Counted from the first letter of the stretch, positions 1-5,600 are shown. The stretch is DNA of 7,329 nt from an uncultured Actinomycetes bacterium (GCA_903930195.1 CAIYXH010000152.1:1-7329), one strand, 5' to 3'. Translations and numbers: made by a program. The notes: generated by a model from the sequence alone, not told the origin.

Positions 1-190
1 AGACCTTGAGCCCGCGCGCGTCGTCGCTCGCCGTGAAGATCGCGCCGCCCTCGCCCTCCGCCGAGCGGGTCAGCCAGTACTGCACGCCCATCGGGTCGCT
101 GAACTCCCAGCCGAAGACACCCGACCAGAACGCCTTCGCGCGCTCCGCGTCACCCGACGGAAGCTCGAAGTGCACCATCTTCCCTGCCAT
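1..190 (-). CDS. VOC (glyoxalase/bleomycin-resistance fold) family protein, 3' end outside the window
   Basis: The first 63 residues are visible; the rest runs off the left edge. The N-terminus has the usual VOC first repeat: a strand ending in VHFELPS, then DAERAKAFWSGVFGWEF (helix plus the F-Y/W-x-x-x-F-G-W pattern), then a strand carrying QYWLTR and a GGAIF strand. His7 of the VHFE segment is in the position that often ligands metal in these folds. It resembles the two-domain, antigen Cfp30B-like VOC proteins of actinobacteria more than a true glyoxalase I. The substrate is unknown and the class is too diverse to guess. The ATG at 190 is preceded by a purine-rich GGGAGGGG (193-200) only 2 nt away; the ATG at 178 (MVHFELPS) is a possible alternative. 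It starts 30 nt after the permease gene on the same strand, so it may be cotranscribed, but it also has its own -10-like element. It does not look like the ArsI C-As lyase, so an arsenic role is not supported. Confidence 0.85.
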   Translation of the reverse strand, partial: MAGKMVHFELPSGDAERAKAFWSGVFGWEFSDPMGVQYWLTRSAEGEGGAIFTASDDARGLKV

Positions 191-217
191 TTCCCCTCCC
201 GTTTTCGCAGTCGACGC

Positions 218-223
218 ACTCTA
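218..223 (-). promoter_or_regulatory. Candidate -10 element (TAGAGT) for the VOC gene
   Basis: Read on the minus strand, TAGAGT fits the actinobacterial TAnnnT -10 pattern. It would place a transcript start about 20 nt before the ATG at 190, leaving room for the GGGAGGGG ribosome site. It overlaps the TAG stop codon (221-223) of the upstream permease gene. I see no clear -35 hexamer, so this is a weak call. Confidence 0.35.
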
Positions 224-1255
224 CGCGGCGCCGGAAGCGAGAAGCGCGGCGCCGACGGACAACGGTACGGCGACGAGCCCGATGGCCGAATAGGCCCGAA
301 CCGATGGCTTCGCGCCGAGGGAACGAGCGACTCGGAGCCAGAGGATCGCCGAGAGCGATCCTGTCACCGCGAGGTTCGGGCCGAGGTTCAGGCCGAGGAG
401 CAGCGCGGTCGGATGGGTCGGCGGGTGCGGAGTCAGGAGGACGGCCGCAGGCAGGTTGTTGACGACGACCGAAGCGAGTGCGGCCCCGGCCGCTGCCCAA
501 GGCGCCGCGGCCGACGCAATCAGGTGGGCGGGGCCGTTCCAGACGCGTCCGAGCCAGCCGAGGCCCACTGCGAGCACGAAGAGCCCGGCGAGCACGCGTA
601 CGTCGATCGCCGCGTGGATGCGCGACCGGGCGATGCGCGCCGCGACCGCCGCGGCGATCCCGATGCCCAGGACCGGGAGGGCGGGGTTCGGGAGCACCAG
701 CACGAGCACCGTCGCCACGACGACCGCGGCGGTCCCGGTGCGAGGCCGGAACTCCGGCGGGGGAGCGGCAGCGTGCGCGGTCTCGGCGAGCGAGCGGTGG
801 AAGCGGACGAGCAGCACCGCCGCGGTCGTCGCCGCGGCCGCGGCGGCCGCGGGGAGCATGCGTCCGAAGAAGGCCGAGGCGCTTGTCGCGCCGCCGTGCA
901 GCACGATCAGGTTCGTCAGGTTCGAGCCGGGCAGGAAGAGCGAGCCGGCGTTCGACATCAGCACGGCGCCGAGCAGGAACGGCTCCTCGGCGAGGCCGCG
1001 CCGCCGCGCGAGGTGGAGCAGCACCGGCGTGAGGAAGAGCACCGATGTGTCGAGGTTGAGCACGGCGGTGACCACGACGACCAGCGCCAGCGCGGCGAGG
1101 TAGAGACCCCGCGCGCCGAGGGGGAGGCGGTCGAGCGCCGCGCCCGCCGCCGCGAAGAGTCCGTCGGCCTCCGCGACCACCCCGACGAGCACGAGCCCCG
1201 TCACGAGGGCGAAGGCGGGCCAGACCTGGGCCGCAGCATGACCGGCGTCGTGCAC
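221..1255 (-). CDS. ArsB/SLC13-like ion transporter family permease, short form
   Basis: This is a polytopic inner-membrane protein of 344 residues. It carries hallmarks of the ArsB branch of the ion-transporter superfamily: a LNLDTSVLFLTPVLL stretch (about 66-80, equivalent to the ArsB NDGAALILTP segment), SNAGSLFLPGSNLTNL (101-116, equivalent to the ArsB TASLPL-SNLVN loop), a second-half VVNNLPAAVLLT segment, and LNLGPNLAVTGSLSAILWL near the C-terminus, which matches the ArsB LGPKxxPIGSLxxLLWL motif. ArsB proteins export arsenite or antimonite; related permeases carry other anions or Na+/H+, so the substrate is not proven. ArsB is usually about 420-430 residues. This one starts where the third E. 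coli ArsB helix would begin, so about two N-terminal helices are missing. The GTG at 1255 has AGGGAG (1265-1270) 9 nt upstream, and an in-frame TGA 14 codons earlier limits extension. A poly-Ala run sits near residues 134-142. No ArsR, ArsC or ArsA is visible nearby. Confidence 0.82.
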   Translation of the reverse strand: MHDAGHAAAQVWPAFALVTGLVLVGVVAEADGLFAAAGAALDRLPLGARGLYLAALALVVVVTAVLNLDTSVLFLTPVLLHLARRRGLAEEPFLLGAVLMSNAGSLFLPGSNLTNLIVLHGGATSASAFFGRMLPAAAAAAATTAAVLLVRFHRSLAETAHAAAPPPEFRPRTGTAAVVVATVLVLVLPNPALPVLGIGIAAAVAARIARSRIHAAIDVRVLAGLFVLAVGLGWLGRVWNGPAHLIASAAAPWAAAGAALASVVVNNLPAAVLLTPHPPTHPTALLLGLNLGPNLAVTGSLSAILWLRVARSLGAKPSVRAYSAIGLVAVPLSVGAALLASGAA

Positions 1256-1275
1256 GGCTGCAGTCTCCCTCAGCC

Positions 1276-1292
1276 CGCCTCTCGGGGAGGCG
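1276..1292 (-). promoter_or_regulatory. Small inverted repeat in the permease leader
   Basis: The arms CGCCTC (1276-1281) and GAGGCG (1287-1292) are perfect complements with a 5-nt loop. If transcription starts near 1313, this hairpin would form in the RNA just 5 nt before the AGGGAG ribosome site, where it could influence initiation. Short GC-rich stems are common by chance at this GC content. Confidence 0.3.
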
Positions 1293-1321
1293 TTTCACAC
1301 CGATTTTGTGCCTTTTCACAC
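1293..1321. repeat. Paired direct repeat TTTCACAC, 21-bp period, likely operator
   Basis: TTTCACAC occurs at 1293-1300 and exactly again at 1314-1321, with starts 21 bp apart, or two DNA helical turns. On the minus strand it reads GTGTGAAA twice. The distal copy overlaps the candidate -10 of the permease gene (1320-1325) and the proximal copy lies just downstream of the expected start point. That is the usual layout for a repressor site. The stretch is also AT-richer than its surroundings. The regulator is not identifiable from this window. Confidence 0.45.
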
Positions 1322-1325
1322 ACTA
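1320..1325 (-). promoter_or_regulatory. Candidate -10 element (TAGTGT) for the ArsB-like permease
   Basis: The minus-strand TAGTGT fits TAnnnT and lies 64 bp upstream of the GTG start, giving a leader of roughly 58 nt that contains the AGGGAG ribosome site. No good -35 hexamer is seen at 16-18 bp. The adjacent direct repeats support a regulated promoter. Confidence 0.35.
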
Positions 1326-1359
1326 TTTCCGCGTCCTGGTCGCTTCGGCGTCTGCTACA

Positions 1360-1400
1360 AAGGATGCGTCCTTGTGGGTCCTTGGGCGCAACGTCGCGCC
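1360..1400 (+). other. Repeat-rich leader upstream of the small membrane protein
   Basis: Three short patterns are packed together. The first is an inverted repeat AAGGA-TGCG-TCCTT (1360-1373). The second is a tandem direct repeat GTCCTTG at 1368-1374 and 1378-1384, 10 bp apart. The third is a GGCGC (1385-1389)/GCGCC (1396-1400) inverted repeat. They could be a regulator site or a structured 5' leader for the gene at 1422. Each is short, and I found no convincing -10/-35 pair for that gene here, so function is unproven. Confidence 0.3.
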
Positions 1401-1410
1401 ACCCTCTTCT

Positions 1411-1417
1411 AAAGGAG
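1411..1417 (+). promoter_or_regulatory. Strong Shine-Dalgarno for the 98-residue membrane protein
   Basis: AAAGGAG followed by TGAG and then the ATG at 1422 is a close match to the anti-Shine-Dalgarno complement. It fixes the start of the small gene. It is the best ribosome site in the window and contrasts with the several genes here that lack one. Confidence 0.75.
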
Positions 1418-1421
1418 TGAG

Positions 1422-1718
1422 ATGAGCGCAGTCGCGTCTACTACAACCATGTCGCATGCCGCTGCGGCCACCGCGGAAGCAGTCGCTGCCCGCACGCAGC
1501 AGCAGATCGAAGATGCCGAGATGTACCGCTGGATGCGGTGGTTCGGCCTTCCCGTCCTGCTCGCCGCCGTCTTCATCGGCATCACGTTCGCCACGTCCGC
1601 CGCCTGGGTGCTCAGCCTGGCGATCGCCACGCTGATCGCGGACATCTTGGTGCTCGTCTGGCTCTGCATGAGCTCCGACACGAACGGCCTTCTGGGCGAC
1701 GCGCCCAGCCACCACTGA
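1422..1718 (+). CDS. Small two-helix membrane protein of unknown function
   Basis: I do not recognise this 98-residue protein. Residues 1-24 are Ala/Thr/Ser-rich and residues 25-39 (QQQIEDAEMYRWMRW) are charged and likely helical. Two hydrophobic stretches follow, about 41-57 and 59-83, separated by a very short turn, so a membrane hairpin is likely with both ends on the same side. The last 14 residues are polar and end in two His. A strong ribosome site (1411-1417) and a hairpin terminator (1738-1763) bracket it as a single-gene transcript, which with the SD suggests good expression. It is divergent from the ArsB-like permease, but I see nothing that ties the two in function. The well-placed SD, Ala-rich GC codon use and a coherent hydrophobicity pattern argue that it is a real gene. 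Confidence 0.75.
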   Translation: MSAVASTTTMSHAAAATAEAVAARTQQQIEDAEMYRWMRWFGLPVLLAAVFIGITFATSAAWVLSLAIATLIADILVLVWLCMSSDTNGLLGDAPSHH

Positions 1719-1737
1719 TTCGGACGACGCTGTAAAA

Positions 1738-1763
1738 GGCCCGCCCCGACTAGGGGGCGGGCC
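1738..1763. terminator. Perfect 10-bp GC hairpin terminator
   Basis: GGCCCGCCCC (1738-1747) and GGGGCGGGCC (1754-1763) are perfectly complementary around a 6-nt loop, 19 nt after the stop of the small membrane gene. On the plus strand no T-run follows, so it would be an actinobacterial-type stem-only terminator. On the minus strand it is followed by TTTT (complement of 1734-1737), a more classical intrinsic terminator that would stop antisense transcripts. It ends 1 nt before the -10 of the next gene. Confidence 0.7.
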
Positions 1764-1764
1764 G

Positions 1765-1770
1765 TACAGT
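1765..1770 (+). promoter_or_regulatory. -10 element (TACAGT) for the leaderless lipid kinase gene
   Basis: TACAGT fits TAnnnT and ends 7 nt before the GTG at 1778, so transcription should begin at or beside the start codon. No Shine-Dalgarno exists in the gap. The -35 region would fall inside the terminator stem and has no consensus hexamer. The same spacing recurs at 3923 and 5601. Confidence 0.6.
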
Positions 1771-1777
1771 TCGCCCG

Positions 1778-2671
1778 GTGCGCCGCATCGCACTGATCGT
1801 GAACCCGTACTCCTCGGGCGTGACGCTCGCGGGTGTCGAGCGGGTCAAGGCCGTGCTCGAACGGAGCGGCGTCGTCGACGTGCAGCCGACGAAGGCGAGT
1901 GGCCACGCCACCGAGCTCGCCGCCACTGCCGCACGCGACCACGACGCCGTCGTCGTCTTCTCGGGGGACGGCACCTACAACGAGGCGATCAACGCCGACG
2001 TCGATGGGACGCCCTTCGGCTTCGTGCCGGGCGGCGGAGCGTCCGTCTTCCCGCGCGGGCTCGGCATGCCGCGTGATCCTGTCGCCTCCGCGATCCGCAT
2101 CGCCGATGCGCTCAACGCCGACCGGGCGCGCACGGTCGACCTGGGACGGGTCAACGGGCGGCGCTTCTGCTTCTCCGCAGGGATCGGCTTCGACGCCGAG
2201 ACGGTCCGCCGCGTCGACAGCCGCGGCCGCACCGCCGACGGGCGTCGCGCCAGCAACCTCGTCTTCGCCGGGACGATCGTCCGTCTGCTCGCGGCGCGGA
2301 AGCTGCAGCTCGACCCGATCCTCTCGGTCGACGGCTACGGCGACGCCGCGTTCCTCTTCGTCGCGACCGGCCGCCCGTACACCTACGCCGGGCCCGTCGC
2401 CCTCCACCTCGTCCGCGGGACACCCGAGACTTCGGGCCTTTCGTTCGTCGCGGCGCGCGAGGTGCGGCCGTTCGAAGTGCCCTCGCTGCTGATGCACATG
2501 GCGCGCGGGACGCCGCACCGCGACGCCCGTCTGCTCTCCGCGCAAGGGCTCGACCGCCTCGAGGCCCACAGCGAGGAGCCGCTCCCGCTGCACGTCGACG
2601 GTGAGGATCTCGGCGACGTGACGCACGCGGTCTTCGAGGCCGAGCACGCCGTCTTGAACGTGCTGGTGTAG
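1778..2671 (+). CDS. Diacylglycerol kinase catalytic-domain lipid kinase (YegS/DgkB-like)
   Basis: This 297-residue protein has the standard two-lobe lipid-kinase layout. The N-terminal catalytic lobe has LIVNPYSSG (6-14), the ATP-site motif SGDGTYNE (62-69, family form GGDGTxNE), and a PGGGASVFPRGLG loop (84-96). AGIGFDAE (134-141) starts the C-terminal beta-rich lobe, and the late HVDGE (272-276) is the conserved DGE of the family. The family phosphorylates membrane lipids such as diacylglycerol at the inner face of the membrane using ATP; the acceptor here is unknown. The nucleotide loop has GAS where many members have GTxND, a variant common in actinobacterial relatives. Ser62 replaces the first Gly of GGDGT. 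Length is normal for the family. The start is the GTG at 1778, supported by a leaderless -10 at 1765 and the NPxSG strand close behind. It is a single-gene unit facing the mannosyltransferase gene across a shared hairpin. Confidence 0.88.
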   Translation: MRRIALIVNPYSSGVTLAGVERVKAVLERSGVVDVQPTKASGHATELAATAARDHDAVVVFSGDGTYNEAINADVDGTPFGFVPGGGASVFPRGLGMPRDPVASAIRIADALNADRARTVDLGRVNGRRFCFSAGIGFDAETVRRVDSRGRTADGRRASNLVFAGTIVRLLAARKLQLDPILSVDGYGDAAFLFVATGRPYTYAGPVALHLVRGTPETSGLSFVAAREVRPFEVPSLLMHMARGTPHRDARLLSAQGLDRLEAHSEEPLPLHVDGEDLGDVTHAVFEAEHAVLNVLV

Positions 2672-2693
2672 GGACCGGTCTGAAGACCTGTCC
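2672..2693. terminator. Hairpin shared by two converging genes
   Basis: GGACCGGTC (2672-2680), loop TGAA (2681-2684), GACCTGTCC (2685-2693) pairs with a single C/T mismatch. It starts directly after the lipid-kinase stop and ends 5 nt before the stop of the opposing gene, so it fills the 27-bp gap and can act on both strands. There is no T-run on either side. The TGAA loop reads TTCA on the other strand. Confidence 0.6.
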
Positions 2694-2698
2694 CTGGC

Positions 2699-3901
2699 TC
2701 AGGCGATCCAGCGCCAGAGCACCCAGCGGGCGACGTTCAGCCCGAGGAGCAATGTGAAGCCGGCGGTGAGCGCCAGGTCGACGCGGCGGCGGGCGCCGAG
2801 CGTGCCGAGGGCGAAGAAGACCGGGAAGACACCGAGCACGAAGCGGGGCATCGAGAAGAGCGGCGAGCTCGGCACCGGATCCGAGAGCGGCAGCACGAGG
2901 CTGAGCGCGACGAAGAGCCCGTAGGCCGCGCCGAGCCTCCGCCAGACGACGACCGCGAGCACGACCAGGAAGAGCGTGTACCCGAGCTGCTCGAGGTTGA
3001 TCCCGGCGCCGTACATCTCGCCGTGATCGGCGTCGGGGAAGTGGTTGCCGCCGGCAAACAGTTGCTCCATGCCGTGCCAGCCGGAGACGAGCCCGTCCCA
3101 GAAGCCGCCGAACGGGCCGGCGTGCGAGAGCTGGCGATCCCAGCCCGCCCGCTGCGCGGAGAGGAAGACGAACGGGCGGTCGTACTTCGCCCAGAGGAAG
3201 AGCGGCCACGCCGCGCCGATCGGGACGGCAAGCGCGAGTCCCGCGAACGCGCGCTTGCGCTGGGGCACCTGCCAGGCAAGGAGCGCGAGCGCCGGTAGGA
3301 GCATCACGCCGGAGCTGCGCGTGAGCGCGGCGAGCCCGACGGCGATGCCCGCGTAGGCCCAGCGTCCCCGCCGTGCGCAGACGAACGCCGCGGCGGACAG
3401 CAGCAGGTACAGCGACTCGCTGTAGACCGCCATCAGGAAGAGCGTCGTCGGGAAGACCGCGAGATAGAGCAGCGCGCGGCGCGTGGCGGTCTCGCCGATC
3501 GCCGCGAGGCCGAGCTCCCAGAGGAGGACGAACGCACCCGCCGAGGCGACCATCGAGATCAGGAACCCGGCAAGCACGTAGTGGCCGCCGACGAGGTAGC
3601 CGACGACGTTCATCGCGAGCGGATACAGCGGGAAGAACGCCGCCGAGTGGGCCACGTTCACGTACCCGTGCTGGGCGATCTGCGTGTACCAGCCGCTGTC
3701 GGCGCGGGCCCACATGTCGATCGCCCAGCCGACGTCGTGCTGGACGACGTCCTCGGCGCCCTGCGTGTCGAGCGGCTGTGCGTACTGCGCCTCGAGCACG
3801 AGGTAGGCGAGGGCCGTACCGGCCCAGATCAGGAGGCGCGTCCCGACGAAGAGCTCGAGCGGAGCCCGCGGGAGGCGGCGGAGCGCGGCCAACAGGCGCA
3901 T
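2699..3901 (-). CDS. PIG-V-like GT-C mannosyltransferase, integral membrane
   Basis: The protein has 400 residues with about nine to ten hydrophobic segments. It carries the PIG-V/GPI-mannosyltransferase-2-like signature: RADSGWYTQIAQHGY (66-80), with Asp68 as the probable catalytic acid of the first extracytoplasmic loop, then FFPLYP (89-94). The conserved AVFPTTLFLMAVYSESLYLLL helix and a TRSSG motif (about 183-187) follow. GT-C enzymes move sugar from a polyprenyl-phosphate donor to an acceptor on the outer face of the membrane. Bacterial members of this family are mostly uncharacterised, so mannose as donor sugar is inferred from the family name. I chose the ATG at 3901 (MRLLAALRRLPRAP) because the alternative at 3961 would add a polar 20-residue tail and overlap the divergent gene's start. 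A GAGG lies very close to the ATG; a weak -10 (CATGAT, 3908-3913) suggests this gene could also be leaderless. Confidence 0.82.
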   Translation of the reverse strand: MRLLAALRRLPRAPLELFVGTRLLIWAGTALAYLVLEAQYAQPLDTQGAEDVVQHDVGWAIDMWARADSGWYTQIAQHGYVNVAHSAAFFPLYPLAMNVVGYLVGGHYVLAGFLISMVASAGAFVLLWELGLAAIGETATRRALLYLAVFPTTLFLMAVYSESLYLLLSAAAFVCARRGRWAYAGIAVGLAALTRSSGVMLLPALALLAWQVPQRKRAFAGLALAVPIGAAWPLFLWAKYDRPFVFLSAQRAGWDRQLSHAGPFGGFWDGLVSGWHGMEQLFAGGNHFPDADHGEMYGAGINLEQLGYTLFLVVLAVVVWRRLGAAYGLFVALSLVLPLSDPVPSSPLFSMPRFVLGVFPVFFALGTLGARRRVDLALTAGFTLLLGLNVARWVLWRWIA

Positions 3902-3907
3902 CGCCTC

Positions 3908-3913
3908 ATCATG
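3908..3913 (-). promoter_or_regulatory. Weak -10-like element (CATGAT) for the mannosyltransferase
   Basis: The minus-strand CATGAT matches 4 of 6 bases of TATAAT and sits 6 nt before the ATG at 3901. That is the same spacing as the leaderless starts elsewhere in the window, but the first T is missing. A low-confidence call. Confidence 0.25.
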
Positions 3914-3922
3914 CCCGCCCCC

Positions 3923-3928
3923 TACACT
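3923..3928 (+). promoter_or_regulatory. -10 element (TACACT) for the leaderless 3936 gene
   Basis: TACACT fits TAnnnT and ends 7 nt before the ATG at 3936. The gap GGCGGCG is not a proper Shine-Dalgarno, so a leaderless transcript is expected. The element lies in the 34-bp gap between two divergent start codons. It would drive at least the 3936 and 4342 genes. Confidence 0.6.
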
Positions 3929-3935
3929 GGCGGCG

Positions 3936-4349
3936 ATGGGCAGCTGGTACTCGATCGGCATCGGTGCCGGGCTCGGCGTGGCCGTCGGCGTCCTCCTCGC
4001 GGGGGTCGTGCCGCGGAAGCTCGTGCTCGCTCTGGCGGTCGTCGCAGCCGTCGTCGGCGCGGCGATCGGAGAGCTCGTCTGGGGCTGGGATCAGGCCGCC
4101 GGCGGCGCGGTCGGTGGACTTGCAGGCGGCTTCGGCGCGCTGCCGGTCGTAACCGGTGCACTTCGGCGCGGCGGGACGCGTGGCGGTCTCGCGCTGCTCG
4201 TCGGCGGCGCCGCGGTCGTGACCGCGGGCCTCGCGTTCGTGCCCGTCGTGGGCTACCTCGAGGTGGTCGCCCTCCCGGCGATCGCCCTGCGCCTGCGCTC
4301 CCGCGAGCCCGAGCGGCACGCGGGCCTGCGCACGCTCGCCCGTGACTAG
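3936..4349 (+). CDS. Glycine-rich small integral membrane protein, unknown function
   Basis: This 137-residue protein has three or four hydrophobic segments: about 6-24, 28-49, 82-102 and 104-118. Glycine-zipper-like spacing occurs throughout (GIGAGLGVAVG near the start and a GGAVGGLAGGFG stretch at 56-67), which favours tight helix packing or oligomers. A WGWD (49-52) follows the second helix, and the last 20 residues are Arg/Glu-rich and probably cytoplasmic. I do not recognise a family. Its stop overlaps the start of the phosphodiesterase gene by 8 nt, so the two proteins are probably made together by translational coupling and may act together at the membrane. The start is the ATG at 3936, supported by a -10 element 7 nt upstream and absence of an SD. 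Confidence 0.75.
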   Translation: MGSWYSIGIGAGLGVAVGVLLAGVVPRKLVLALAVVAAVVGAAIGELVWGWDQAAGGAVGGLAGGFGALPVVTGALRRGGTRGGLALLVGGAAVVTAGLAFVPVVGYLEVVALPAIALRLRSREPERHAGLRTLARD

Positions 4350-5589
4350 CAGGCCGAAGCCCGTCGTCCTGATCCTGATCGACGGCCTGACGCCGTCGAT
4401 GCTCGAAGCCACCGATGCACCCGCGCTGCGCTTCCTGCTCGACCACGGCAGCTATCGCCGCGCCGCCTCGACCTTCCCCTCGCTGACGCCGGTCTGCCTC
4501 GCCTCGATCGCAACCGGGGGCCACGGCGACGTCCACGGGATTCCGCATCTCGTCTGGTGGAACCGGGCCGAGCAGCGACTCGTCGAGTACGGCTCGTCGT
4601 TCGCCGCGATGCGCGCCACCGGGATCGCCCAGGGGTTGCGCGACACGATGATCAACCTCAACGAGAAGCATCTGCTCTCGACCGCCGAGACGATCTACGA
4701 GGCGCTCGAGGACGACGGCCTCACCACTGCGGCGATCGACATCACGACCTACCGCGGCCGTACCCGCCACGCGGCGATCGTCCCCGGCTTCCCGCCCGTC
4801 TACGGGCCGAAGCGGTTCTTCTTCTACAGCGTCTACGAGTCCGACCCGACCGGCGCGCCGCTCGCCTTCCTCTCGCGCTCGCTCGGCTCGATCGATGCGT
4901 ACGCGGCCGCGATCGGGCGCTGGCTCGTCACGCGTGACGGGTCCGATCTGCTCGTCTACTACCTCCCGGACTACGACTACGCCTCGCACGCGGTCGGGCC
5001 GGACCTCGCGCACGAGGCGCTCGGACGGGCCGACGACGCGGTGGCGACGCTGTTCGCGGCGGCCGGCGGGCCCGACGCGTTCCTCGAGCGCTACGCGGTC
5101 GTCCTCTGCTCCGATCACGGGCAGTCGCCGATCGAACACGCGACGCGGCTCGAGGTTCCCGGCGCGCTCGTCGCCGCATCGAACCGCGCCGCGATGGTCT
5201 ACGGCGACGATCCGCGCGCCCTCGCCGCGGCACTCGACGACGACCCGTCGGTCGGGATGACGCTGTTCCTCGAGAACGGTGAGCTCGTCGCGCGGCACGC
5301 GGGCGACGAAGACCCGTCGCTGCTCGACGCGTTCCCCGACGGCCACGCCCGTGCGCTCGGGGCGCTGCGGAACCCGAACTCGGGCGACGTGCTCGTCTCG
5401 GCCGCGCCGGGGTGGGAGTTCCGCGATCTCGGCGGGCGACACCACCGTGGGGGCGGCAGCCACGGGTCGCTCGAAGCCTCCGACTCGGAGGTGCCGATGC
5501 TGACCGTGGGGCTCGGCGACCCGCCGGCGTCGATCACGGGCATCAAGCAGCTCGTCGTCGACCACTTCGCGTCGCCGACGAAATCCTGA
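4342..5589 (+). CDS. Alkaline-phosphatase superfamily phosphodiesterase/nucleotide pyrophosphatase-like enzyme
   Basis: The protein has 415 residues, with the core of the type I phosphodiesterase/nucleotide pyrophosphatase family. The metal and catalytic residues can be followed in order: Asp14 in LILIDGL; the nucleophile Thr49 in FPSLTPVCLASIATG, which aligns with PSLTFPNHYTLVTG of Xanthomonas NPP; HGI (65-67); Asp212 and His216 in PDYDYASHAVGP; Asp258-His259 in CSDHGQ; and His374 in GGSHGSL. All two-zinc-site ligands expected for the family appear present, so it should be active on phosphodiesters or phosphomonoesters. There is no signal peptide or membrane helix at the N-terminus, so it is probably cytoplasmic, while many relatives are exported or anchored. 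The GTG start at 4342 lies inside the previous gene, overlapping it by 8 nt without an SD, pointing to coupled translation with the small membrane protein. The substrate is unknown; a lipid- or nucleotide-linked sugar would fit the neighbours but is inference. Confidence 0.87.
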   Translation: MTSRPKPVVLILIDGLTPSMLEATDAPALRFLLDHGSYRRAASTFPSLTPVCLASIATGGHGDVHGIPHLVWWNRAEQRLVEYGSSFAAMRATGIAQGLRDTMINLNEKHLLSTAETIYEALEDDGLTTAAIDITTYRGRTRHAAIVPGFPPVYGPKRFFFYSVYESDPTGAPLAFLSRSLGSIDAYAAAIGRWLVTRDGSDLLVYYLPDYDYASHAVGPDLAHEALGRADDAVATLFAAAGGPDAFLERYAVVLCSDHGQSPIEHATRLEVPGALVAASNRAAMVYGDDPRALAAALDDDPSVGMTLFLENGELVARHAGDEDPSLLDAFPDGHARALGALRNPNSGDVLVSAAPGWEFRDLGGRHHRGGGSHGSLEASDSEVPMLTVGLGDPPASITGIKQLVVDHFASPTKS

Positions 5590-5600
5590 CGAACCGGTGG

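Noticed and set aside
814..860. Very GC-rich repeat-like tract (CCGCGG units)
   Set aside because: It encodes an Ala run inside the permease; this is codon bias and not an independent repeat element.
1..1255. An arsenic operon with ArsI (a VOC dioxygenase) next to ArsB
   Set aside because: The visible VOC N-terminus does not resemble ArsI, and no ArsR, ArsC or ArsA is present.
150..1319. 389-residue minus-strand open frame
   Set aside because: Arg-rich shadow frame over the ArsB-like gene; it has no membrane or domain pattern, while the overlapping frame has clear ArsB motifs.
1405..1415. -10-like TTCTAAAG just before the small membrane gene
   Set aside because: It overlaps the Shine-Dalgarno, which would be cut off or left partial in the transcript; the strong SD argues for a start further upstream.
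2151..3713. 520-residue minus-strand open frame
   Set aside because: Arg/Ala-rich shadow of the PIG-V-like gene that also runs antisense through the lipid kinase; no recognisable domain.
3902..3961. Upstream ATG (3961) as start of the PIG-V-like gene
   Set aside because: It adds 20 polar residues and overlaps the divergent gene start; the ATG at 3901 gives a natural basic N-terminus ahead of the first helix.
3922..5565. 547-residue minus-strand open frame
   Set aside because: Charged, low-complexity shadow of the phosphodiesterase gene, which has a full set of catalytic residues on the plus strand.
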